A DNA stretch of 64,000 nucleotides, from NCBI RefSeq assembly GCF_000527095.1, contig NZ_AZUN01000001.1, positions 1,674,001 to 1,738,000 on the forward strand. The letters run 5' to 3'. How positions within the stretch are numbered: the stretch's first letter is position 1; each line of letters begins with the position of its first letter. The notes below the pieces were generated by a model that ran no database searches, was not told the DNA's origin, and saw only the letters and a program-made list of their open reading frames with translations. The DNA is from Methylomicrobium lacus LW14 (GTDB lineage: Bacteria > Pseudomonadota > Gammaproteobacteria > Methylococcales > Methylomonadaceae). Below, piece after piece: positions 36,649 to 45,272 of this stretch. The position numbers and the translations under genes are program-made.

Positions 36649-39438
36649 TTGGCATACCATTACAATAACAAAAGCAACGTGCAAAAGTCTTCTCCCCAAT
36701 ACCTCGTCGGCATCGATCTCGGCACGACTCACACCGTGGTCGCTTACGCGAAAATCGGCGAAACGCCGGTCAACATTCAGATTTTCGAGATCGAACAATT
36801 GACCGCACCGGGCCAGGTCGCGGCCAGAACCTTGCTGCCCTCGGTGCGTTATCATCCGGCCAAAGGCGAACTGGCCCTGGCGGATATCGTGTTTGGTGCG
36901 GAAGCGGACAGCGCGGTGATCGGCGAAGCCGCGCGCGTACTCGGCGCCAAGACCAAAGGCCGCCTGGTCGCGAGCGCGAAAAGCTGGCTGTCGCATCCTT
37001 CGGTCGATCACGGCGCCGAGATCCTGCCCTGGGGCGGCGACGAAGACGTCAACAAGGTGTCGCCGATCGATGCGAGCGCGAGCTACCTCGCGCATGTGCG
37101 CAAGGTCTGGGGGCATCGCTTCAAGGACGCGCCGCTCGCCGAGCAGGACATCGTGATCACGGTGCCGGCCTCGTTCGACGAAGCGGCGCGCTCGCTGACG
37201 CTGGAAGCCGCGCGCCGCGCCGGCCTGCCGCAGGTCCGCCTGCTCGAGGAACCGCAAGCGGTCTGCTACGACTGGCTCAGGCGCAATGCCGGCAATATCG
37301 GCGAACTGCTTGCCGACGTGCATTTGCTGCTGGTCTGCGATGTCGGCGGCGGCACCACCGACCTGACGCTGATCAAGGTCGAGCACGGCGGCGCCGAGCC
37401 GAAACTGACCCGGATCGGAGTCGGCGACCATCTGATGCTCGGCGGCGACAATATCGACCTGGCGCTCGCGCACCTGGCCGAAAGCCGCCTGATCGGCAGC
37501 GGGCAGCGCCTGTCCGCTGCCGAATTGTCGCACTTGCTCGAACAATGCCGGACCGCGAAGGAACGCCTGCTGGCCGACGACGCGCCCGAGCAGATCAATG
37601 TGACGCTGCTCGGCGGCGGCTCGAAACTGATCGGCGGAACACGGGCCGCGACCCTCGGCCGCGAGGAAGTCCGGGTTATCGCGCTGGACGGCTTCTTCCC
37701 GTTATCCGGACGCGGCGACCTGCCCGACCGGAAACGCAGCGGCGTCGTCGAATTCGGCCTGCCCTACGCGGCGGAACCCGCGGTCAGCAAACATATCGCC
37801 GCCTTCTTGAAACTGCATGAAGGTGCCGCGCGCGAAGCCACGCGCGGCCAGGGCAGCGCGCCCGACGCGCTCTTGGTCAACGGCGGCGTGTTCCGCAGCC
37901 AGACCCTGAACCGGCGCATCGAGGATTTATGTAAATCCTGGAATGACGGCAAGCTGACCGTGCTCGAAAACCGCCACCCCGAACTCGCGGTCGCCTTCGG
38001 CGCAGTCAGTTATGCGCTGGCCCGGCGCGAGAAAAAACTCAAAATCGGCGGCGGCGCCGCGCGCAGCTATTTCCTGTTGATCGATACCGGATCGAAGGCG
38101 GAGCAGCAGGGCGTCTGCATCCTGCCGAAAGGCAGCGAGGAAGGCGAGGAAGTGATCCTGAAAGACCGCCGTTTCGCATTGCGTCTCGGCATGCCGGTGC
38201 GCTTCCATCTGTGCTCGATGTCCGGCGATACGCCGTACAAGCCCGGCGACATTGCCGACATCACCGAACACTTTCACTCTCTGCCACCGCTCGCGGCCGC
38301 CTTCGAGAACGAAGACAGCCGGCACGGCGGCGAGGCGGTCGTAGAGTTGTCGGTCACCCAGACCGAAATCGGCACCTTAAAAATCGAATGCGTCTCGGTG
38401 GATGACAGCAACCAGCGCTGGAATGTCGAATTTCAGATTCGCGCGAAAGGGCCATCGGCCTTGCCCGCAGACGTATCGCTGCCGCCGCAGTTCGGCAAGG
38501 CGATCGAACAGATCCAGGCCGTATTCGGCTCGAAATCGAAAACGGTCGATCCGAAGGCGGTCAAAAGCCTGCGCAACGATCTGGAAAAAATCCTCGGCGA
38601 AGCCCGCGATGAATGGCGGACGCCGCTGCTGCGCGCGCTGTTTGCCGAACTGCTTGAAGGCGCCAAGTTTCGCCGGCGTTCGGAGCATCATGAACGGGTC
38701 TGGCTCAGCCTGACCGGCTTCTGCCTGCGCCCCGGCTTCGGCTTCGCGCTCGACGACTGGCGCGTCGAACAACTCTGGAAGCTGTATCCGCAAGGCATCC
38801 AGTTCGTCAACGAAATCCAGAACTGGGCCGAATGGTGGACCTTGTGGCGGCGCATCGCCGGCGGCCTGAACGAAGCCGCGCAGGAACAGATTTTTGAGGA
38901 CATCGCCAAGTATATCAATCCGGCCGCCGCGCGGCAGGCCGGCGTCGCGAAGCAACTGAAGGCGCGCAGCTTCGATGACATCGTGCGCCTCGCGGCCGTG
39001 CTGGAGCGCCTGCCGGTCGCGAAAAAAATCCAGCTCGGCGACTGGCTGCTGAATCGCCTGCAAAAACCCGGCGAATCGAACCAGACCTGGTGGGCGGTCG
39101 GCCGCATCGGTGCCCGGATGCCTTTCCACGGCAGCAGCCATAATGTGATTCCGCCCGAAACCGCGGCCCTATGGCTGCGGCAAATCGCGGAGGCCGACTG
39201 GAAAAAAATTCCGCAAGCCGGCTTTGCGGCGACCTTGATCGCAAGGATGAGCGGCGACCGCGCCCGCGATGCCGAGGAAGAGGCGCGCCAACAAGTCGTC
39301 GAAAAACTCAGGCTCACAAAGGCGCCGGCCGCGTGGATCGACCTGGTCGAAAACTACAAGGAACTCGATGAAAAAGAAGAACAGCAGATATTCGGCGAAG
39401 CGCTGCCGCCGGGCCTGAAATTGATCAACAAAAATTAG
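36649..39438 (+). CDS. Hsp70/DnaK-family protein with large C-terminal extension
   Basis: Up to 929 residues. The start is uncertain: TTG at 36649, or GTG at 36679 just before the conserved SSPQYLVGIDLGTTHTVV. The actin-like ATPase domain has its phosphate loops in GIDLGTTHT and CDVGGGTTDLTLIKV and extends to about residue 480. The second half, about 600-929, is a helical region unlike the substrate-binding domain of DnaK (DWRVEQLWKLYPQGIQFVNE). Stand-alone Hsp70 homologues of this layout (DUF3731-type C-terminus) exist in many proteobacteria with no known client. No DnaJ or GrpE is next to it. A small membrane protein gene follows after 15 bases. Confidence 0.85.
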   Translation: MAYHYNNKSNVQKSSPQYLVGIDLGTTHTVVAYAKIGETPVNIQIFEIEQLTAPGQVAARTLLPSVRYHPAKGELALADIVFGAEADSAVIGEAARVLGAKTKGRLVASAKSWLSHPSVDHGAEILPWGGDEDVNKVSPIDASASYLAHVRKVWGHRFKDAPLAEQDIVITVPASFDEAARSLTLEAARRAGLPQVRLLEEPQAVCYDWLRRNAGNIGELLADVHLLLVCDVGGGTTDLTLIKVEHGGAEPKLTRIGVGDHLMLGGDNIDLALAHLAESRLIGSGQRLSAAELSHLLEQCRTAKERLLADDAPEQINVTLLGGGSKLIGGTRAATLGREEVRVIALDGFFPLSGRGDLPDRKRSGVVEFGLPYAAEPAVSKHIAAFLKLHEGAAREATRGQGSAPDALLVNGGVFRSQTLNRRIEDLCKSWNDGKLTVLENRHPELAVAFGAVSYALARREKKLKIGGGAARSYFLLIDTGSKAEQQGVCILPKGSEEGEEVILKDRRFALRLGMPVRFHLCSMSGDTPYKPGDIADITEHFHSLPPLAAAFENEDSRHGGEAVVELSVTQTEIGTLKIECVSVDDSNQRWNVEFQIRAKGPSALPADVSLPPQFGKAIEQIQAVFGSKSKTVDPKAVKSLRNDLEKILGEARDEWRTPLLRALFAELLEGAKFRRRSEHHERVWLSLTGFCLRPGFGFALDDWRVEQLWKLYPQGIQFVNEIQNWAEWWTLWRRIAGGLNEAAQEQIFEDIAKYINPAAARQAGVAKQLKARSFDDIVRLAAVLERLPVAKKIQLGDWLLNRLQKPGESNQTWWAVGRIGARMPFHGSSHNVIPPETAALWLRQIAEADWKKIPQAGFAATLIARMSGDRARDAEEEARQQVVEKLRLTKAPAAWIDLVENYKELDEKEEQQIFGEALPPGLKLINKN

Positions 39439-39453
39439 GGAAAACACCACACC

Positions 39454-39795
39454 ATGAAACTGACCGGCCTTATTTTATTCCTGGGTCTCATCATTCTTTA
39501 TTTTCTGGACGCCGCATTTCGCCTAGAAATGCTGTCGATGGAAATGCTCGGCCACATCGGGCTCCGTTTTTTGATTGGATTCTTGATCCTCGGCATCAGC
39601 GTGTTCTACGAACACGCGATCCGCTTCAAAAGTTCGGTATTGATCATCCTGGCGTTGGTATTGGGCGATGACATTTTCGATTATTACCGGCACGTGAACA
39701 GCTTTACCCCGGAAGTGATGCTGCTCGGTATTTACATGTTGCTGTGGGGCGCGTTGACGGGTTATGTCACGGCAAGACAAATTAGAAAATCATGA
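39454..39795 (+). CDS. Small hypothetical membrane protein, four predicted helices
   Basis: 113 residues, with hydrophobic segments at about 4-20, 33-50, 60-75 and 88-106. It begins 15 bases after the Hsp70-like stop and is probably co-transcribed. I recognise no family. Its stop codon at 39793-39795 is followed by an in-frame open stretch of 49 codons, described separately. Confidence 0.7.
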   Translation: MKLTGLILFLGLIILYFLDAAFRLEMLSMEMLGHIGLRFLIGFLILGISVFYEHAIRFKSSVLIILALVLGDDIFDYYRHVNSFTPEVMLLGIYMLLWGALTGYVTARQIRKS

Positions 39796-39945
39796 GTTAA
39801 CTTCAAGGAGGACTGGTGGCGCCGTGATATCAACGAATATCGCAAAACCCAGATGAACGCACGTAAAGTTGAGTTGCAGCGCTTGCTGGCGGAAAAAAGA
39901 ATGGTCGGCCCGAGCGAAAATCCAATCACCGCGTTGGGGTCTTGA
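39796..39945 (+). pseudogene. In-frame coding-like remnant after the small membrane protein
   Basis: Right after the stop at 39793-39795 the same frame stays open for 49 codons to a TGA at 39943-39945. The translation is protein-like and charged (FKEDWWRRDINEYRKTQMNA, then KVELQRLLAEKR). It has no suitable start in frame except an ATG at 39853. It may be the tail of a lost gene or a 3' end separated by a new stop codon. The family is unknown. Confidence 0.4.
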
Positions 39946-40547
39946 AGGGCGCAAGCACCAGCAATTCAGGCAATAATTCAGCAAAATTGATTGGTACAAA
40001 CGCGAACGGCCACTTTCTGCCGGTCCTTGCGCATTTCACAGCGGCAGCTATCGATCACAAATTGTTCGCTCAACATTTAAGTTCAAGCCTGCGCGGCTTT
40101 TCGCTCTGCTCCGGTGGAATAAATTGTTCGGCTAATGGTGATGACCAAACATTCGAGAAATCAATTTCGACCTTGACCGGTCCTTCTAACCCCTTGATGG
40201 CGCGAGCGCAGTCAACCTTTCTCCACCAGCGATCAACAACGAAGTGATTGGATACCGATAGTGGTGAAGGTTACTTCCCATTTTTGGAGGCGATTCCTGG
40301 GCAATGATGCCTTCGGCATCGGTTACCGTTGCGTATGCCCCGCTTGTCATTCATTCAATGGTTGTTTTCAACCTCCTAAGGGGGAATCAACTCCCCTTGC
40401 TGCTCTACCTTCACATAGCTTCCGGCCGCGATCTCTGGTTTTTCTTGCTGGCAAACAGCAAAAGTTCTTATGTGGCATATAACTTGCCTTTTAGTTCAAA
40501 AGATCAAGACCGAGTCAATTGTGGCCAGTAAAACTAAGCGGATACCC
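39946..40547. other. Decayed or non-coding region with three hairpins
   Basis: About 600 bases of lower GC with only short ORFs that show no family features. Successive perfect hairpins occur at about 40308-40322 (GATGCC/GGCATC), 40359-40372 (GGTTG/CAACC) and 40377-40399 (AGGGG/CCCCT), suggesting a structured RNA or the end of a mobile element. No transposase reading frame could be rebuilt by eye on either strand. Confidence 0.35.
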
Positions 40548-40727
40548 CTTAACAGGCTGTTGAAAAATAGAAATCGGTGGGAAAAATTTCCCGAAAATGC
40601 CGCTTTAGGTCATGAAAACTGTTTGACGACAACGAACAATCAATGACTTACGCCCGTAGTTCTATTAAAAATGTGATTTTTACCGCCCTGAGTGGGAAAG
40701 ATTGTTAAATTTCAACAGCCTGTTAAG
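40548..40727. mobile_element. 180 bp MITE with about 18 bp terminal inverted repeats
   Basis: The ends are CTTAACAGGCTGTTGAAA and its complement TTTCAACAGCCTGTTAAG. The interior codes for nothing. A TACC occurs just outside both ends (40543-40546 and 40728-40731), which may be a target duplication. AGGCTGTTGAAA-type ends are common on several insertion sequence families, so it is probably a non-autonomous derivative mobilised by a transposase elsewhere. Confidence 0.75.
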
Positions 40728-40984
40728 TACCTATGCAAAATTAACCTGGTATTTTTCAAAATTATTTTTCATATAGAAAACAATGATTTGATAGAATTTT
40801 GTTGGCTGGATATTTATGCATAGATACTTATGAATACAGCAGCGAATAATTCGTTTGTACAACTGGGATAGCGCAAGCCACTCATCTAGCGACGGGCGAT
40901 TGCCAACGAATTGCATGCCAAGCTCTTATCATCAAAAGATTCACAATAATTTTTTTGTTTCATTGTGGCCTAAGGACCATAAAA
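40728..40984. other. AT-rich promoter region of the RND efflux operon
   Basis: 257 bases, strongly AT-rich compared with the rest of the window, with no gene. It should hold the operon promoter; several -10-like sequences make a choice unreliable. No divergent regulator gene (TetR or similar) is present. Confidence 0.4.
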
Positions 40985-42073
40985 ATGATTACTAAATCAT
41001 CTCTATTTCTATGTTTAGTCGCCACTCTATTAAGTGGGTGCCATCCAGCGGAAACCGAAAAGCAGGAAGAGGCCCCTAAACTGGAGGCAACCACACCATT
41101 TCGTGAAGACACTTCTGTCACGAAAGAATATGTTTGTCAGATTCATGCTATTAGACATATCGAAGTCAGGGCATTGGAAAGGGGGTATTTGCAAAATATC
41201 TTTGTGGATGAAGGGCAATTGGTGCATAAGGGACAGCCCATGTTCAAGATCATGCCCAACATCTATCAGGCAGAGCTTTTAAAAGCAAAAGCCGAAGCGA
41301 ACACCATGAATATCGAATACCTCAACACTAAAGGTTTGGCAGATAAAAATATCGTATCAGCCAATGAGCTGGCCCTGGCAAAAGCAAAATTGGACAAGGC
41401 CAACGCGGAAGTGAAGCTGTCGGAAACCCACTTGGGCTTTACCGACATCAATGCGCCTTTCGATGGGATTATGGATCATTTGAAAGTCAGAAAGGGCAGC
41501 CTTCTCGATGAAGGGGATTTATTGACGACGCTTTCTGACATAAGTGAATTGTGGGTATATTTCAACGTCCCGGAATCCGAATATCTGGATTATAAGACGC
41601 ATAAAAACAACGATGACCGCAGTAATCAAGTACAACTAAGGATGGCAAACGGTCAAATCTACAACCAAACCGGCGTCATTGAAACGATTGAGGCCGATTT
41701 TGATAATACATCCGGAAATATCGAATTCCGTGCCACGTTCTCTAATCCGGACAAACTGCTCAGGCATGGTGAGACGGGTACGATCCTGATGGCAAAGCCG
41801 TACAAAAACGCTTTGCTTATCCCGCAAAAAGCGGTATTCGAAATCATGGATAAAACTTATGTCTACGTCATCAACAAAGAAAATAAATTGGAGCAAAAAC
41901 TGATCAAGATCGAAGCCGATTTACCGCACTTATTTATCGTTAAAGAGGGATTGAGCGAGGGTGACGTGATCTTGCTCGAAGGCTTGCGCAAAGTACATTC
42001 CGGAGAAGAGGTGAGGATCGATTTGAGGCCGCCCGAAAAGGTTCGCTCAGAGCTGGAATTATATACAGAGTAA
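40985..42073 (+). CDS. RND efflux periplasmic adaptor (membrane fusion lipoprotein)
   Basis: 362 residues from the ATG at 40985, with AAGGA about eight bases upstream. A lipoprotein signal peptide ends in LLSGC (Cys19). The usual adaptor layout follows: biotinyl-lipoyl-like halves (VRALERGYLQNIFVDEGQLV and FDGIMDHLKVRKGSLLDEGD) around a helical hairpin (about 105-150), then beta-barrel and membrane-proximal domains. It links the inner membrane pump and outer membrane factor encoded next. The DNA is clearly AT-richer than the surrounding chromosome. Confidence 0.92.
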   Translation: MITKSSLFLCLVATLLSGCHPAETEKQEEAPKLEATTPFREDTSVTKEYVCQIHAIRHIEVRALERGYLQNIFVDEGQLVHKGQPMFKIMPNIYQAELLKAKAEANTMNIEYLNTKGLADKNIVSANELALAKAKLDKANAEVKLSETHLGFTDINAPFDGIMDHLKVRKGSLLDEGDLLTTLSDISELWVYFNVPESEYLDYKTHKNNDDRSNQVQLRMANGQIYNQTGVIETIEADFDNTSGNIEFRATFSNPDKLLRHGETGTILMAKPYKNALLIPQKAVFEIMDKTYVYVINKENKLEQKLIKIEADLPHLFIVKEGLSEGDVILLEGLRKVHSGEEVRIDLRPPEKVRSELELYTE

Positions 42074-42095
42074 CCTTGAAGGATGTGGCTAAACC

Positions 42096-45000
42096 ATGTT
42101 TAATATTTTTATCAAAAGACCTGTCATGGCGATCGTGTTATCGCTCGTGTTTCTGTTTATGGGCTTGCTGGCGATCCGATCCTTGCCCATTTCCCAGTTT
42201 CCGGATATTGCGCCGCCCCGTGTCATGATTTCATTGGCGTTTCCCGGGGCCAGCGCCGATGTCCTGGTGCAATCGTCCCTGATTACGATCGAGCGCGCTA
42301 TTAATGGTGTTCCCGGCATGAAATACATCGTCTCGGATGCGACCAGCGCCGGTGAAGCCGTCATTCAAGTGCTGTTCGACTTGAGCGTTGATCCTAACAT
42401 CGCGATGGTCAACGTGAAAACGCGCCTGGACCAGGTCATGAGCCGGTTGCCAAAGCTGGTTCAACTGGAGGGGGTAATCGTCGAACGGGTGCAGCCCAGC
42501 ATGCTCATGTACATCAACCTGTACAGCAAAGACAAAAACGCGGATCAAAAGTTATTGTTCAACTATGCATTGGCCTATGTTATCCCGGAAGTCCAGCGGG
42601 TCTATGGCATCGCCCAAGCAAAAATATTAGGCAGTCGCCAATATGCGATGCGGATTTGGCTGAATCCGGACCGGATGAGGGCCTATAGCGTCTCGGTAGA
42701 AGAAGTGATGGATGCGATTGCAAACCAAAGCATTATCGGCCGGCCAGGTCGAATAGGGCAAAGCACGGGCATTGCCGCCCAGTCCAAAGAATATGTGCTA
42801 GTCTATCAAGGGCGGTACAGCAAGCCGGAACAATACGAAGACATTATCATCCGGGCCAACTCGGAAGGCGAGTTACTACACCTTAAAGACATTGCTAAAG
42901 TCGATCTAAGCAGCGAATTTTATGATATTTATTCGGATAAGGATTCCTTTCCTTCCGCTTCGATCGTGCTTAAGCAAAACTACGGCAGCAATGCCAGCAA
43001 GGTCATCGAGGACGTAAAGGAAAAATTGAAGGAGTTGAAAAAGTCCTTCCCGGAGGACATGGACTACGAAATCAACTACGATGTATCCAGATTCGTTGAT
43101 GCGTCCATTGAAAAAGTCCTGCACACCCTGGCGGAAGCATTCCTACTGGTATCCTTGGTGGTCTTTATTTTCCTGGGGGACTGGCGTTCTACCTTGATTC
43201 CAATCCTCGCCGTACCGGTTTCGCTGATCGGGGCATTCGCCGTTATGCAGGCGTTTGGACTCTCCATCAATCTCATCACCCTGTTTGCCCTGGTGCTGGC
43301 CATCGGTATCGTGGTCGATGACGCCATTGTGGTGGTCGAAGCGGTGCATGCGAAAATGGAGGCTGAAAATATAAGTCCCTATGTCGCTTCGAAAAAAGTA
43401 TTAGGGGAAATCGGCGGCGCCATTGTAGCGATCACCTTGGTCATGACCTCTGTGTTCGTCCCACTTGCCTTCATGACCGGGCCGGTTGGCGTGTTCTATC
43501 GGCAATTCGCTATAGCCATGGCCTCGTCGATCGTGATTTCGGCGATCGTCGCTTTATCGCTTGCGCCTGTTCTGTGCGCGATGATCCTGAAAAACACCCA
43601 TGGGCAACCGAAACGGAAAACGCCGATCAGCCTGTTCATCGATGCCTTCAACGCTGTTTTCGAAAAAGTCACGGGGCGATACGTCAAAGTTCTCAATGCT
43701 GTCGTCATGAGGAGGTTTCTAACATTTTTGGTTTTGGGTGGGTTTTGCTTTGGCATTTATTCGGTCAGCCTAACCTTACCTTCAGGTTTTATTCCCGGTG
43801 AAGACCAAGGCATGATTTATGCCATTATCCAAACACCGCCCGGCTCAACGCTGGAAGTAACCAATAAAGTGGCACGGGAAATAGAAGGCATAGCCAGTAA
43901 AATTGACGGTGTGCAATCGATTTCTTCTTTGGCCGGCTATGAAGTGCTTACCGAAGGACGCGGTTCCAACGCCGGCACGGTTATTATCAACCTGAAAGAC
44001 TGGTCGCAGCGTAAACATTCCGTCCAGGATGTTATCCGTGAACTGGAGGAAAAAACCCATGACTTCGGCGCCATGATCGAGTTTTTTGAACCCCCGGCAG
44101 TCCCCGGTTATGGCGCGGCATCCGGCTTGGCATTGCGCTTATTGGACAAGACCTTAGGCACGGACTACCACGAGTTTGACAAACTTAACCAGACGTTCAT
44201 GGCGGCGCTGCGCAAGCGCAAGGAATTGACCGGTCTGTTCACCTTTTATGCGGCCAATTATCCGCAGTACGAACTGGTCATCGACAATAAGCTCGCGATG
44301 CAGAAAGGCGTGTCGATCAACAAAGCGATGGACAATCTGGACATCATGATCGGCAGCACCTACGAGCAGGGCTTCATCCGCTTCAATAACTTTTTTAAGG
44401 TCTACGCGCAAGCCAGTCCCGAATTCCGGCGCTTCCCTTCGGATGTGTTGAAGTACTACGTAAAAAATGAAGCAGGCGAGATGGTGCCGTACTCCGCCTT
44501 CATGACCATGAAGAAACGGCAAGGACCCAACGAAATCACCCGTTATAACCTCTACAACTCCGCTGCTATCCGTGCCGAGCCAGCCACCGGCTATACCAGC
44601 GGCGATGCCATCAAGGCAGTCCAGGAAGTCGCAGCCGCCACGTTGCCACGAGGTTTTGACATTGCCTGGGAAGGTTTGTCGTTTGATGAAGCCGCCCGGG
44701 GCAATGAAGCGCTGGTGATCTTCGTCGTCGTGCTCGTGTTTGTCTACCTGGTGTTGGCCGCACAGTACGAAAGTTTTATGTTGCCGTTAGCCGTTTTATT
44801 TTCGCTGCCCCCCGGTATTTTCGGTGCTTTCTTTTTGCTGAAAACATTGGGTCTTGCCAACGACGTCTATTCCCAACTGGGGCTGGTCATGTTAATCGGT
44901 TTACTCGGCAAAAACGCGGTATTGATCATCGAATTTGCGGTTCAGAAGCAAGCCCAAGGCATGACGGTTAAAGAGGCGGCGATTGCGGGAGCACAAGCGC

Positions 45001-45272
45001 GTTTTCGGCCGATATTGATGACCTCCTTTGCGTTTATAGCCGGGTTGATACCCTTAGCCATAGCGACGGGGGCGGGAGCAGTCGGTAACAGAACCATTGG
45101 CACCTCTTCCCTTGGCGGGATGATTTTCGGCACCGTGTTTGGCGTCATCCTGATTCCAGGACTTTATTATGTTTTTGCCAAAATGATCGAAGGAAAATCC
45201 TTGATTAGTAACGAAGACCTTGATCCTTTAACAGAAAAATATCATTACGGTGCGGATGATGAAAAAGAGTAA
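42096..45272 (+). CDS. RND multidrug efflux transporter, inner membrane pump
   Basis: 1058 residues, normal for the HAE1/AcrB family. The N-terminus (MFNIFIKRPVMAIVLSLVFL), the twelve-helix layout and family motifs such as GIVVDDAIVVVEAV with its paired Asp in TM4 are visible. So are two large periplasmic loops and the C-terminal block (QLGLVMLIGLLGKNAVLIIE). It would export hydrophobic compounds using the proton gradient; the substrate is unknown. It sits 22 bases after the adaptor and overlaps the outer membrane factor gene. The C-terminal tail ends in acidic residues (DDEKE). Confidence 0.95.
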   Translation: MFNIFIKRPVMAIVLSLVFLFMGLLAIRSLPISQFPDIAPPRVMISLAFPGASADVLVQSSLITIERAINGVPGMKYIVSDATSAGEAVIQVLFDLSVDPNIAMVNVKTRLDQVMSRLPKLVQLEGVIVERVQPSMLMYINLYSKDKNADQKLLFNYALAYVIPEVQRVYGIAQAKILGSRQYAMRIWLNPDRMRAYSVSVEEVMDAIANQSIIGRPGRIGQSTGIAAQSKEYVLVYQGRYSKPEQYEDIIIRANSEGELLHLKDIAKVDLSSEFYDIYSDKDSFPSASIVLKQNYGSNASKVIEDVKEKLKELKKSFPEDMDYEINYDVSRFVDASIEKVLHTLAEAFLLVSLVVFIFLGDWRSTLIPILAVPVSLIGAFAVMQAFGLSINLITLFALVLAIGIVVDDAIVVVEAVHAKMEAENISPYVASKKVLGEIGGAIVAITLVMTSVFVPLAFMTGPVGVFYRQFAIAMASSIVISAIVALSLAPVLCAMILKNTHGQPKRKTPISLFIDAFNAVFEKVTGRYVKVLNAVVMRRFLTFLVLGGFCFGIYSVSLTLPSGFIPGEDQGMIYAIIQTPPGSTLEVTNKVAREIEGIASKIDGVQSISSLAGYEVLTEGRGSNAGTVIINLKDWSQRKHSVQDVIRELEEKTHDFGAMIEFFEPPAVPGYGAASGLALRLLDKTLGTDYHEFDKLNQTFMAALRKRKELTGLFTFYAANYPQYELVIDNKLAMQKGVSINKAMDNLDIMIGSTYEQGFIRFNNFFKVYAQASPEFRRFPSDVLKYYVKNEAGEMVPYSAFMTMKKRQGPNEITRYNLYNSAAIRAEPATGYTSGDAIKAVQEVAAATLPRGFDIAWEGLSFDEAARGNEALVIFVVVLVFVYLVLAAQYESFMLPLAVLFSLPPGIFGAFFLLKTLGLANDVYSQLGLVMLIGLLGKNAVLIIEFAVQKQAQGMTVKEAAIAGAQARFRPILMTSFAFIAGLIPLAIATGAGAVGNRTIGTSSLGGMIFGTVFGVILIPGLYYVFAKMIEGKSLISNEDLDPLTEKYHYGADDEKE

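Noticed and set aside
40731..40916. Minus-strand frame of 61 codons before the RND operon
   Set aside because: It lies in AT-rich upstream sequence, has no ribosome binding site and no family resemblance.
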